Positions 1-7,849 of a DNA stretch of 35,674 nt are shown here, one piece after another; the stretch's first letter is position 1; each line of letters begins with the position of its first letter. The stretch covers positions 1 to 35,674 of the forward strand of contig SZXY01000061.1 of assembly GCA_005843805.1 (NCBI GenBank), written 5' to 3'. The notes under the pieces are model-generated. The model was not told the origin of the DNA. It was given only the letters and a program-made list of their open reading frames with translations, and made no database searches. Source of the DNA: Chlorobium sp. (GTDB lineage: Bacteria > Bacteroidota > Chlorobiia > Chlorobiales > Chlorobiaceae). The translations under genes were made by a program, and so were the position numbers.

Positions 1-45
1 CTCTTAATCAATGGGTTGGAGGTTCGAGTCCTCCCGGGTGCACCA
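1..45 (+). tRNA. tRNA-Lys (anticodon CTT), 3' part only
   Basis: The window opens inside the gene, at the first base of the anticodon loop. The loop reads CTCTTAA, giving anticodon CTT (lysine, codon AAG). The 3' half of the anticodon stem, a short variable loop, a perfect five-pair T stem (GGAGG with CCTCC) around a TTCGAGT loop, and the 3' acceptor strand CGGGTGC follow. The discriminator A and an encoded CCA complete it at base 45. The 5' half lies outside the window, so the acceptor and D stems cannot be checked. Confidence 0.85.
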
Positions 46-53
46 TAACAACG

Positions 54-90
54 AAAGACTTACAGGTTAACGCTTGTAAGTCTTTTTTTT
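54..90 (+). terminator. Rho-independent terminator of the tRNA
   Basis: An 11-base arm (54-64, AAAGACTTACA) pairs perfectly with 75-85 across a 10-base loop, and the 3' arm runs into an unbroken T tract ending at 90. It starts nine bases after the CCA end, as expected for a tRNA transcript terminator. Confidence 0.85.
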
Positions 91-173
91 ATCCCTCACT
101 CAGGGTGCTTTGAATCAGGCTCCAACAAGCTCATAAGAATCGCCAGGTAAAAATAGTGCCGCGTTGCAGCACC

Positions 174-266
174 ATGCTGACAAACTATAACGGCGATTTT
201 TATTTTGATAATGAGCAAATTTTGCGACTGATCGATAATCAAGAAATTCTTGACAGGATAGAGTAA
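174..266 (+). other. Small open frame of unknown function (30 codons)
   Basis: An ATG at 174 opens a 30-residue frame rich in acidic and aromatic residues (start MLTNYNGDFYFDNEQ, end EILDRIE). The same frame stays open upstream to a TGA at 111-113, so the reading could be the tail of a longer, decayed gene. It lies 41 bases before the antitoxin-like frame and might belong to the same small module. I do not recognise it. No clear ribosome binding site precedes it. It may be a gene remnant or not coding at all. Confidence 0.2.
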
Positions 267-307
267 ATTACACTTATTGTCCAGGCGCATAAACGAGGAG
301 ATTTGCT

Positions 308-459
308 ATGACGGCAAAAGAGAAAATTATTCAAGCAGTTGAAACGCTTCCTGCCGATACCACAATTGAGGAGGCTATGGAGCGCCTGTTTTTTTTAGCG
401 AAAGTTGAGAGGGGAATTCAGCAGGTGGAGAGATAGTAAATGAAGCCATTGATGAGTAG
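308..459 (+). pseudogene. Antitoxin-like small protein, broken by an apparent frameshift
   Basis: An ATG at 308, preceded by AGGAG at 295-300, opens a 42-residue frame (start MTAKEKIIQAVETLP, then IEEAMERLFFLAKVERGIQQ) that stops at TAG 434-436. From memory, this pattern resembles a family of short antitoxin-like proteins found beside RelE/ParE-type toxins, where the text normally continues with a Gly-Glu-Ile/Val segment and a further helix. Such a continuation (GEIVNEAIDE, stop at 457-459) is present here in another reading frame starting near 427. This suggests a small deletion around 424-433. No toxin gene follows. The protein is probably a decayed remnant, though a genuinely short version cannot be excluded. 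Confidence 0.45.
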
Positions 460-502
460 CCAAATAAGGAGTGTTGCCCATTAACACGTAACAACTCAAA
501 TC

Positions 503-1537
503 ATGAGCGAAGCAACAGCACCCAATGGCCCTTCGAAAGGAGAGTTCCTTCTCTATCAAAATGAGAATGGCAAGGTAAAGATTGAGGTTCGGCTGGAAAA
601 TGAAACCCTCTGGCTGACACAGCAGCAGATGGCCGATCTGTTCCAGACCACGCAGCAGAACATTAGTTTGCACCTCCAAAATATCTACGAAGAAGGGGAG
701 CTGGAGCGCGAGGCAACTCACAAGGAATACTTGTCAGTTCGGCAGGAAGGAAATCGTCAGGTTACTCGTTCTCTTGATTTTTATAACCTCGATGCCATTA
801 TCTCCGTCGGTTACCGCGTCAAAAGTGCCGTCGCAACCCGTTTCCGCATCTGGGCTACCCAGCGATTGAAGGAGTACATTGTCAAAGGTTTTGTGCTTGA
901 CGATGAACGCCTCAAGAATCCTGACCAGCCCTTCGACTACTTTGACGAGCTGCTCCGGCGCATTCAGGACATTCGCACCTCTGAACGTCGCTTTTACCAG
1001 AAGATTACCGACATATACGCCACCAGCATTGACTACGACCCAACACTGTCGGAGAGCATCACTTTTTTCCAGACAGTGCAGAACAAATTGCACTGGGCAA
1101 TAACCGGTCAGACGGCGGCAGAGATAATCCATTCCCGAGCCGATAGCGCAAAGCCCAACATGGGGTTGACAAACTGGCGCGGAACGAAAGTTCGCAAGGA
1201 GGATGTTGCTATTGCTAAAAACTATCTGAACGAAGAGGAGCTGCTTGCCCTGAACAATCTTGTTGAGCAATACCTGCTCTTTGCCGAGGGACAGGCCATG
1301 CGCCGAGTACCCATGCACATGAAGGAGTGGATTGCCAAGCTGCACGCATTTCTCTCCATCAACGACCGTGAAATACTCACCCATGCAGGAAAGATGACGC
1401 ACGAGATGGCGAAAGAACTTGCTGAAGCGGAATATGCCACATTCAATCTCCATCGCATTCAGGAGTCGGATGCTTCCGGGAGTGATTTCGATAACGCTGT
1501 CAGGCAATTGCCGCCAAAACCAAAGCGCAAGAAGTGA
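503..1537 (+). CDS. RhuM family protein
   Basis: This 344-residue protein matches the RhuM family, named from a Salmonella pathogenicity island and common in bacterial accessory islands. Its biochemical role is not settled. The N-terminal part (about 20-110) has the typical LTQQQMADLFQTTQQNIS helix-turn-helix-like segment, then the NLDAIISVGYRVKS and RFRIWATQRLKEYIVKGF motifs of this family. A helical C-terminal half ends in a basic tail (PPKPKRKK). Length is normal for the family. The ATG at 503 is the only reasonable start, although no strong ribosome binding site is seen. It stands alone between a broken antitoxin and a transposase-like remnant, which fits an accessory gene acquired by transfer. 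Confidence 0.85.
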   Translation: MSEATAPNGPSKGEFLLYQNENGKVKIEVRLENETLWLTQQQMADLFQTTQQNISLHLQNIYEEGELEREATHKEYLSVRQEGNRQVTRSLDFYNLDAIISVGYRVKSAVATRFRIWATQRLKEYIVKGFVLDDERLKNPDQPFDYFDELLRRIQDIRTSERRFYQKITDIYATSIDYDPTLSESITFFQTVQNKLHWAITGQTAAEIIHSRADSAKPNMGLTNWRGTKVRKEDVAIAKNYLNEEELLALNNLVEQYLLFAEGQAMRRVPMHMKEWIAKLHAFLSINDREILTHAGKMTHEMAKELAEAEYATFNLHRIQESDASGSDFDNAVRQLPPKPKRKK

Positions 1538-1678
1538 GGTCGGTTGTGAAAAATAGCGGGGATTCTGGTAGCGGGATGATGAGTGCAATATGGAAGATAG
1601 TTTCCATCAGCGAGCTTTTTCGAAGCTTTCTATGATGGACCGCATGCAACACCTATGACTTCAGACTCAGTTTACCAA

Positions 1679-1876
1679 TTAAGGGACGACCATCATTTCA
1701 CTCAGTTCTAACATTTTAAACGGAGCTTTCCGTTTATCTAATCGGTGCGACAACCGAGGAAACCACTTCAAGATGGTATGTTCTACCCACCTTAAACTGC
1801 GACAGGCAATAACCTGCCCACCCGCTTTGAACGCGACATCCATCACCCTCATTGCTTTTTTTAGTTTATATTCCAT
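1679..1876 (-). pseudogene. Possible transposase C-terminal remnant
   Basis: A 65-codon minus-strand frame includes the text LRWVEHTILKWFPRLSHRLDKR. This resembles the conserved end of IS5-type DDE transposases (RWVVERT...W...RRL...), with the usual aspartate/glutamate region missing. The resemblance is from memory and imperfect, and no terminal inverted repeats are visible around it. If correct, it is a small leftover of an insertion sequence. The surrounding stretch from 1538 to 1952 holds nothing else I recognise. Confidence 0.3.
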
Positions 1877-1952
1877 TTTTTAAGGCGGCTTGAACCTGTC
1901 GTCAAAGCAAGAGTTACCCGAACGAGGGGGAGAAAAAGAGAGAGATTTTTTT

Positions 1953-3284
1953 ATGAAAATTATTGATCGTTATATCCTGAAATCTCATGTCGGGCCTTTT
2001 TTCTTTGCTTTTATCACCATTCTTTTTGTTCTGATACTGCAGTTTTTCGCAACCTTTGCTGATCGTTTTATAGGCAAGGGTATCGGATTCTTCACCATTG
2101 TGGAACTTATCTTGCTGCAGTCAGCATGGATGGTTGGACTTGCTGCGCCTATGGCGGTGCTTGTTGCGGTGGTCATGGCTTTTGGTTCCCTGACGACCAC
2201 ATCGGAAATGACCGTGGTCAGGGCATCGGGTATCTCTCTTTATCGGCTTATGATGCCGGTGCTTTTTGCGGGTCTTTTGCTCTCACTGTTTGTCGAGCGC
2301 TTCAATAACATTGTGCTTCCTGAAGCGAACTATTACGCAAAATCGCTTATGGTTGATATTGCACAGACAAAACCGGCGTTCGGATTGACTGAAAACACTT
2401 TTTCAACCCTTGTGGATGGTTATTCCATCCTTGTTCGAAAGATTGATGATCGTTCGAAAGATCTTCAGGGTATTGTTATCTATGATGTTTCTCGACCGGA
2501 ATACAGTGCCATGGTGACTGCTGAAAAGGGGAGTATCGATTTTACCAGTGATTATCAATATCTGGTCATGACACTTGTAAATGGCGAGATTCATCAACTT
2601 CGCCAGCCGGATCACAAGGCCTACCGCAACATGAGTTTCGGAAAGCACCGGTTTGTTTTTGAGTCATCGGGTTTTGGTTTTGAGCGAACTTCCCCTAACC
2701 GGATGCGTTCAGGCGACAGTGAGCTTTCAGCAAGAGAGCTGCTTGTCATAGGCGATGAATTCAAAAAAAGGATTTCGGCATCCGAGAAGCTTATCCGAAT
2801 GCCGCTTGCTAACATGGAGTATCGCATTGCTCCAAAAAGCAGAGATGGGTTTGAACCTGCAGTTACTCCATCTTCTGCCACGCCAAAGAGGCTGACGGCG
2901 GAAGCTGCGGTTGGGTATGTTGATCGTCTGATTGGCCAGATTGATGTGGAACTCCAGAGCATTGAATCAAATCGGAGCATGTACAATCGTTATATGGCAG
3001 CTTATCATAAAAAGTATTCCCTTGCCCTTGCCTGTTTTGTTTTTGTTCTGGCAGGCGCTCCGCTTGGCGTTCTTGCCAGGCGCGGTGGCTTTGGCATTGG
3101 GGCGGCTATGTCGTTGCTCTTTTTTGTGCTCTACTGGGCGCTTATGATCTCCGGAGAGAAAATTGCCGAACGGGGTCTGCTTGACCCAATGATATCGATG
3201 TGGCTGGCCAATGGTGTCATGGCTTCTATTGGCATCTGGCTGGTGGTCAGCCTGAGCAGAGCGGTATTCAACACATCCAAATAA
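1953..3284 (+). CDS. LptF/LptG family permease (lipopolysaccharide export)
   Basis: A 443-residue membrane protein of the YjgP/YjgQ (LptF/LptG) family. In the known Lpt system two such subunits with the LptB ATPase extract lipopolysaccharide from the inner membrane and push it across the periplasm. The N-terminus (MKIIDRYILKSHVGPFFF) is typical. About three membrane segments lie in residues 10-130, a beta-rich periplasmic domain follows at roughly 130-340, and three more segments close the protein (about 350-440). The frame is open to a TTG at 1890, but ATG 1953 gives the family-standard start with a purine-rich AGAGAG stretch upstream. No lpt partner is adjacent. Whether it is LptF or LptG cannot be decided here. 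Confidence 0.88.
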   Translation: MKIIDRYILKSHVGPFFFAFITILFVLILQFFATFADRFIGKGIGFFTIVELILLQSAWMVGLAAPMAVLVAVVMAFGSLTTTSEMTVVRASGISLYRLMMPVLFAGLLLSLFVERFNNIVLPEANYYAKSLMVDIAQTKPAFGLTENTFSTLVDGYSILVRKIDDRSKDLQGIVIYDVSRPEYSAMVTAEKGSIDFTSDYQYLVMTLVNGEIHQLRQPDHKAYRNMSFGKHRFVFESSGFGFERTSPNRMRSGDSELSARELLVIGDEFKKRISASEKLIRMPLANMEYRIAPKSRDGFEPAVTPSSATPKRLTAEAAVGYVDRLIGQIDVELQSIESNRSMYNRYMAAYHKKYSLALACFVFVLAGAPLGVLARRGGFGIGAAMSLLFFVLYWALMISGEKIAERGLLDPMISMWLANGVMASIGIWLVVSLSRAVFNTSK

Positions 3285-3400
3285 ATGAATGTAGACAACA
3301 AGAGAGGATTTTGTGAAAACCGGTTGTTAACAATTGTTATTGATCTTACCGAACAACGTCCCTCATATTTTTTCCTTAAAAACAGGGGTTGGGCTGGAAA

Positions 3401-3793
3401 TCAGATGCAGGTGTTGTCTGGTCCGGTTTTTTTGTAGCCGCAGCAGAGTTCTTTTTTTACTCCTTTTTCGTCGAGGCATACAAAGGTGATATGGGTGTTG
3501 AATACCAGTACCCTGTCGCCGCTTTGGAGGCTTTTTTTGTAGACGTGGACGGTGTATTCGATGGAGGTGTGGCCGATTTTGTTTTTTTCGGTTACAAAAC
3601 AGAGGATTGTGCCGCCCCGGATGCTTTTTTTGAACTCTACCTTGTCCATGCCTACCGTGACAAAGTTGCAGCCGGGATAGTCAAGGGAAACAGCAATGTA
3701 GGCGATCTCGTCAATCCATTTCAGGAGGTTTCCGCCAAAGAGAAAGCCGTAATGGTTGAGGTGTTCGGGTAAGACAAGTTTATATGTTTCCAT
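3401..3793 (-). CDS. Hotdog-fold acyl-CoA thioesterase
   Basis: A 130-residue protein of the YciA/acyl-CoA thioesterase (4HBT) type, which hydrolyses acyl-CoA to free acid and CoA in the cytoplasm. The N-terminal core (residues 9-33) has [19 protein letters not shown], matching the family's N-x-x-G-x-x-x-GG-x-x-x-x-W-x-D pattern that includes the catalytic aspartate and forms the central helix. The beta-strand segment [15 protein letters not shown] also fits. It lies 156 bases downstream of the NFACT gene on the same strand and convergent to the LptF-type gene, with no obvious terminator in the 116-base gap to that gene. The natural substrate is unknown. Confidence 0.85.
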   Translation of the reverse strand: METYKLVLPEHLNHYGFLFGGNLLKWIDEIAYIAVSLDYPGCNFVTVGMDKVEFKKSIRGGTILCFVTEKNKIGHTSIEYTVHVYKKSLQSGDRVLVFNTHITFVCLDEKGVKKELCCGYKKTGPDNTCI

Positions 3794-3949
3794 CTGGGAT
3801 CTCCGGGATACAAATTTCGGTTTGACTGCTTTTTTGCCTGCAGCTCTTTAAGCAATGTAGTGAATTTTATTCTGCGAATGTCAATCCTTCGGGGCTCTGG
3901 ACGTTTGGCGTTTTCAAGTGCTTGTCGTACTGTTGTGTCGAAAAGTTTA

Positions 3950-5587
3950 TCAAACTTCTCTTGCTGGCCGGACAAGCAGTACATGCTCGCGCTCGACGAT
4001 GACCTGGCCGGGTGGGAGGTTTTTGCCGTGCCGGACATATTTTTTCAGGGTGTAGATGACTGGTACCAGTTCTGAATGTTTGGCGGCGGAGTGCCATGCG
4101 GCTATTTCTGCGGCTTTTCGGATTTCGGGGAGCTGGTCGAGAGTTGCGCCTTTGAGGAGGCAGTGTGAGCCTGCGGCTCCCCGGGCATGGAGCCAGATGT
4201 CGTTTGGCTTTGCATGGGTAAAGGTGAGCAGGTCGTTGTTTGTGGCGTTTTTGCCGATAAAGAGCGTGACGGTGCCTGAGAGTTGCACATTTCTGAATGG
4301 TGATGCTGTGCTTTTCTTTTGTTGTGGCAGGGCGCCTGAGTGTTTCAGCTCCGGGCCATGTTGTTCAAGAAAGTGGCGTGCCTCTTTGGGGGTTACGAGA
4401 GTGGTGGTTGTGGCCAGCAGCTTTTCAAGCGCAGCTTTTTCTTCTTTATCTTTCTGGTGCCGTTCCTGCATGGCCTTGAGTTTTCCCCTGGTTTTTGAAG
4501 CTTTTGAAAAGTAGTGTTCGGCATTTTCCTGAAGGGTGAGCGCCTCTTTGAGGGGTATTGTGACTTCGCTGTCAAGTCCATCGGGATCAAAAATGTTCTT
4601 GACGGTGATGCTTGCTCTCTCCGCTCTTTGCTGGTAGAGGGAGGCCAGGAGCAGGTGGCCGGAGGTTTCGTAGTTTCGTGCAAGCTCTGCGAGGAACTCC
4701 GGGTTGTATTCGTCGAGCTTTTTCTGGTTTTTTTTCAGTTGCTGCTGCAGTTTTGCTCGAAGGGATTTCAGCTCTTCCTTTGTGTCAAGGAATCGCCACA
4801 TTGCACTGCTGTAGTGGGCGAGTGCCTCAAGCACGGAGTCAAAGGTGTGTCCGGGACGCTTGGGGTTGTGCAGCAGCGTGAATTCTGGTTCTCCACTCTC
4901 TTTCTCTCGAACCTCTGCTAAAGGGTCGAGCAGTTCGTAAAAGATTGACTGAAAGGTGGTGAAGAGTGCTTCAGGGCTCTCATCACCATCGGTTCGGGTC
5001 AGCATCTCCCTTACCAGTGTCCGGTCAAAACCGGGAAGCGCGGCTGAGATTCTTTCTGCAATGTTTCCGTCGCTTTCGTTCTGGAGCTGCTTTATAAAAC
5101 GTGCTTTGTCAAGCGCAACTTTTTCAAGCGCTCTTAAAATGCCCGGTGAATCATGTTCGGGTTGAAAGAGCTGTCCGACAAGGGTACTTTTCTGCTTGAA
5201 GGCATCGATGATTCGGTTTTCCCGGACAAGAAAGAGGTTTGTGTTGGAGGTGAACAACTGCATGACAAGCATGGTGCCGCTGGCCAGATGGATGGTGATT
5301 TCCCGGTCAGTTGGGGAGATGGCAAAGCCCACAACCTCCTGGCCGTTGAACTCGTTCATCAGGGTGGCTGAATTTCGTGTTTTTCCACTTGCTCCCTCTC
5401 TGGTATAAATCGAGAGCCGGGGTGTGTGGGTGACGAGAAAAAGCTGCATGTGACGACCATCCCGGTCAGTGAAGGAGAGTGTCAGCTCATTTTTGTGCTG
5501 TGAATATATTCCGGAAAGTTTTCCGCCTGCAAGCCGTTCATGCAGTTCCATGGCTGCATGGTAGAGGGTAAAGTAGTTGCGCAGCAT
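3950..5587 (-). CDS. NFACT (RqcH/FbpA-type) ribosome quality-control protein
   Basis: A 545-residue protein with the full NFACT layout: NFACT-N (about 1-175), a helix-hairpin-helix-like segment (LPGFDRTLVREMLTR, about 185-200), a long coiled coil (about 270-420) and the C-terminal NFACT-R domain (about 435-545). The last contains NDIWLHARGAAGSHCLL and the YTLKKYVRHGKNLPPGQV signature. In Bacillus subtilis, RqcH binds obstructed 50S subunits and recruits tRNA-Ala to add C-terminal alanine tails. The Asp-Arg pair needed there appears here as D94-R95 in SPTDREI. A quality-control role is therefore likely, by inference. It is transcribed divergently from dCMP deaminase; the thioesterase gene lies downstream. 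Confidence 0.85.
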   Translation of the reverse strand: MLRNYFTLYHAAMELHERLAGGKLSGIYSQHKNELTLSFTDRDGRHMQLFLVTHTPRLSIYTREGASGKTRNSATLMNEFNGQEVVGFAISPTDREITIHLASGTMLVMQLFTSNTNLFLVRENRIIDAFKQKSTLVGQLFQPEHDSPGILRALEKVALDKARFIKQLQNESDGNIAERISAALPGFDRTLVREMLTRTDGDESPEALFTTFQSIFYELLDPLAEVREKESGEPEFTLLHNPKRPGHTFDSVLEALAHYSSAMWRFLDTKEELKSLRAKLQQQLKKNQKKLDEYNPEFLAELARNYETSGHLLLASLYQQRAERASITVKNIFDPDGLDSEVTIPLKEALTLQENAEHYFSKASKTRGKLKAMQERHQKDKEEKAALEKLLATTTTLVTPKEARHFLEQHGPELKHSGALPQQKKSTASPFRNVQLSGTVTLFIGKNATNNDLLTFTHAKPNDIWLHARGAAGSHCLLKGATLDQLPEIRKAAEIAAWHSAAKHSELVPVIYTLKKYVRHGKNLPPGQVIVEREHVLLVRPAREV

Positions 5588-5682
5588 GTGGCGATGAACA
5601 GGTTGTGTGAGCCCGATCTTTTTCTCTATTTTACGGGTAACTTCAGTTTATTTTTTTTCATAATGTATCAATAATATTGACT

Positions 5683-6216
5683 ATGCCGGAAGAAACGACG
5701 ACAGGGTGCTGCTGCAAGGGTGAAGAAGGGAGCTCTTCTCCAGTGCCGGAGAAGCGGCTTGGCTGGCATGAATATTTTATGAGCGTCGCTCATCTTATTT
5801 CCCGCAGGGCTACCTGTACCCGCGCTCATATTGGTGCGGTTGTCGTCCGGGATCACAATATTCTTTCTACCGGTTATAACGGGGCACCTTCCGGGCTACC
5901 TCATTGTAACGATATCAATTGTCGCATCTACCGCAGTACTCATCCTGATGGAACGGTTGAGGAGAACTGTGTAAACACAATCCATGCTGAAATCAATGCC
6001 ATCGTGCAGGCGGCCAAGAATGGTGTTTCTATCAGGGATGCCGATATCTATATCACGTCGAGTCCCTGTATTCATTGCCTGAAAGTGCTTATCAACGTGG
6101 GTATCAAGACCATCTACTACGATAATCCCTATAAAATTGAGCATATCGACGAACTGCTCCGGCTTTCCGGTATAAGGCTGGTGCAGGTGAATATGGTTGA
6201 GAACCAGCAGGATTAG
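5683..6216 (+). CDS. Deoxycytidylate (dCMP) deaminase
   Basis: A 177-residue zinc-dependent deaminase of the ComEB/dCMP deaminase group, which turns dCMP into dUMP for thymidylate synthesis. The catalytic HAE motif is at 101-103 (H101, E103) and the two zinc cysteines are in SSPCIHCL (C129, C132). The extra Cys/His segment typical of dCMP deaminases ([17 protein letters not shown]) lies upstream. The N-terminus carries an unusual CCC triplet at 9-11 before the domain begins near residue 27. The frame is open to a TTG at 5677, but ATG 5683 is preferred. The stop is one base before the ribD start, so the two genes are surely co-transcribed. Confidence 0.9.
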   Translation: MPEETTTGCCCKGEEGSSSPVPEKRLGWHEYFMSVAHLISRRATCTRAHIGAVVVRDHNILSTGYNGAPSGLPHCNDINCRIYRSTHPDGTVEENCVNTIHAEINAIVQAAKNGVSIRDADIYITSSPCIHCLKVLINVGIKTIYYDNPYKIEHIDELLRLSGIRLVQVNMVENQQD

Positions 6217-6217
6217 C

Positions 6218-7318
6218 ATGGCGCAGCGCGAGGATGCTTTTTTTATGAGGCGATGCCTTGAGCTTGCACTGGAGGGCGCAGGGAGGGTGAGTCCCAACCC
6301 GATGGTGGGCTCGGTTATTGTCTGTAACGGTGAGATTATCGGTGAAGGCTTTCACAAGCAGTATGGAGGCCCGCATGCCGAGGTGCATGCTATCGCTTCG
6401 GTTGCCGATGAAGCTCTGCTTCGCCATTCCACCCTCTATGTCAATCTTGAACCCTGTTCTCATTTTGGCAAGACTCCTCCCTGCAGCGATCTCGTTGTTG
6501 AGAAGGGGATTGCGAGGGTTGTTGTTGGTTGTCGTGACCCCAACGTTAAAGTTGCGGGAAAAGGGATTGCAAGGCTTCTTTCTGCCGGAATTGCCGTGAC
6601 AGAAGGGGTGCTCGAGGTTGAGAGTCTGAAACTCAATGAGGCGTTTATCAAAAGTCATACTGTCGGGTTGCCTTTTGTTTGCCTGAAACTGGCTGAGACG
6701 TTCGATGGTAAAATTGCCACTTCCACTGGTGCATCGCGCTGGATTACCGGTGAGGAGGCTCGCCGTGAGGTGCACAGGCTTCGGAGTTTCTATGACGCTG
6801 TTTTGAGCGGTGAGGCCACCGTAGGTGCTGACGATGCTGAGCTTACGGTCAGGCTGTGTGAAGGGCGAAATCCTCTTCGTGTTGTGCTTGACAGGGAGCT
6901 CCGCCTTCCCCTTGAAGCAAAAGTGTTCAGTTCCGAGGCGCAGACCATTGTTTTTGCCTCTTTTTCTTCTTCCGTGTCGGCGAAAGTGGCGCAGTTGAGC
7001 GAGAGGGGAGTGAGGGTTGTGTTTGTCAATGATCGTTCAGGTGGGCTCGATCTTCGTGAGGTGCTCTCTGAGTTGCACAATCGGCAGGTGTTCTCCGTGC
7101 TGGTCGAGGGAGGAAGCCGATTGTCGGCCTCGCTCATTCGTGCAAAGCTTGTTGATAAAATTGCCATGTTTGTTGCCCCAAAACTTTTCGGTGGTGATGC
7201 TCTTGGCTCGTTTGCACCTCTTGGGGTTACAATGCCCGATCAGGGTGTGAATTTGCGATTTGAGCCGCCTTGTTTTTTTGGCAAGGATCTGCTGCTTGAA
7301 GCTTATGTTTTGAGTTGA
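6218..7318 (+). CDS. ribD: Bifunctional riboflavin deaminase/reductase RibD
   Basis: A 366-residue two-domain enzyme of riboflavin synthesis: the N-terminal half deaminates the pyrimidine amine and the C-terminal half reduces the ribose using NADPH. The zinc deaminase domain has HAE at 53-55 and [11 protein letters not shown] with C80 and C89. [11 protein letters not shown] near the start is also characteristic. The reductase domain runs from about 150 and includes [23 protein letters not shown] and VLVEGGSRL. The frame is open to a TTG at 6197, but ATG 6218, one base after the previous stop, gives the normal N-terminus. ribE is 4.3 kb downstream, so the pathway is scattered. No FMN riboswitch is visible upstream. 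Confidence 0.95.
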   Translation: MAQREDAFFMRRCLELALEGAGRVSPNPMVGSVIVCNGEIIGEGFHKQYGGPHAEVHAIASVADEALLRHSTLYVNLEPCSHFGKTPPCSDLVVEKGIARVVVGCRDPNVKVAGKGIARLLSAGIAVTEGVLEVESLKLNEAFIKSHTVGLPFVCLKLAETFDGKIATSTGASRWITGEEARREVHRLRSFYDAVLSGEATVGADDAELTVRLCEGRNPLRVVLDRELRLPLEAKVFSSEAQTIVFASFSSSVSAKVAQLSERGVRVVFVNDRSGGLDLREVLSELHNRQVFSVLVEGGSRLSASLIRAKLVDKIAMFVAPKLFGGDALGSFAPLGVTMPDQGVNLRFEPPCFFGKDLLLEAYVLS

Positions 7319-7408
7319 GCAAAATTGTTCTGATCGTTTTGGCGGTATAGAGAGTTGTTTGTTTCCGGATAAAACAAAGAGGATGGTAGATGGCCAAAAA
7401 ATTTACTC

Positions 7409-7417
7409 AAAGGAGGT
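7409..7417 (+). promoter_or_regulatory. Strong ribosome binding site fixing the DoxX start
   Basis: AAAGGAGGT is a near-perfect Shine-Dalgarno sequence five bases before ATG 7423. It supports that start over the in-frame ATG at 7390, which would place the site inside the gene. Most other starts in this window have much weaker sites. Confidence 0.75.
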
Positions 7418-7422
7418 CGCCC

Positions 7423-7839
7423 ATGTTTGAGCGTCTTGTCAATAACAGTGATTTTGGAAAGCTGATTTTGCGGGTTTCTGTCGGCACCCTGATGCTCTTT
7501 CACGGCGTATACAAGCTGCAGCACGGCTACGGGTTTGTTGAGCAGATGCTGCTCAAGGCAAAGTTGCCGGGCTATCTTTCGCACGGTATTCTGGTCGGTG
7601 AACTTCTTGCCCCCCTTTTCATGGTGCTTGGAATCTATACCAGACCTGCAGCGCTGATCCAGACATTTGTGATGGTTATGGCGATCTATCTTGTGCATCA
7701 GAAAGAGCTTTTTTCAATGTCGCCACATGGCGGGTACGCTCTCGAACTGCAGGCACTCTATCTTTTTGGCTCTCTTGCTGTTTTCTTTTTTGGCGCAGGC
7801 AGGTTCAGTGTTTCAAAAGGGTTTGGCCAATGGAACTGA
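7423..7839 (+). CDS. DoxX family membrane protein
   Basis: A 138-residue protein with four predicted membrane segments and the DoxX-family pattern [19 protein letters not shown] near the start, followed by [20 protein letters not shown] and a C-terminal hydrophobic helix. DoxX-like proteins sit in the inner membrane; members have been linked to quinone or thiol redox reactions, but the role of this one is unknown. The start at 7423 is chosen because of the ribosome binding site at 7409-7417. Its stop is 10 bases before the likely start of the ABC ATPase, so the two are probably translated from one message. Confidence 0.8.
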   Translation: MFERLVNNSDFGKLILRVSVGTLMLFHGVYKLQHGYGFVEQMLLKAKLPGYLSHGILVGELLAPLFMVLGIYTRPAALIQTFVMVMAIYLVHQKELFSMSPHGGYALELQALYLFGSLAVFFFGAGRFSVSKGFGQWN

Positions 7840-7849
7840 GAGATTGGCG

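Noticed and set aside
734-1588. 284-codon open frame opposite the RhuM gene
   Set aside because: It mirrors a recognised gene and its protein text shows no family features.
1-1952. Direct repeat of the tRNA-Lys 3' end that would mark an integrase attachment site
   Set aside because: I looked for a second copy of the GGTTCGAGTCCTCCCGGGTG end up to the lptF-type gene and saw none, and no integrase gene is present.
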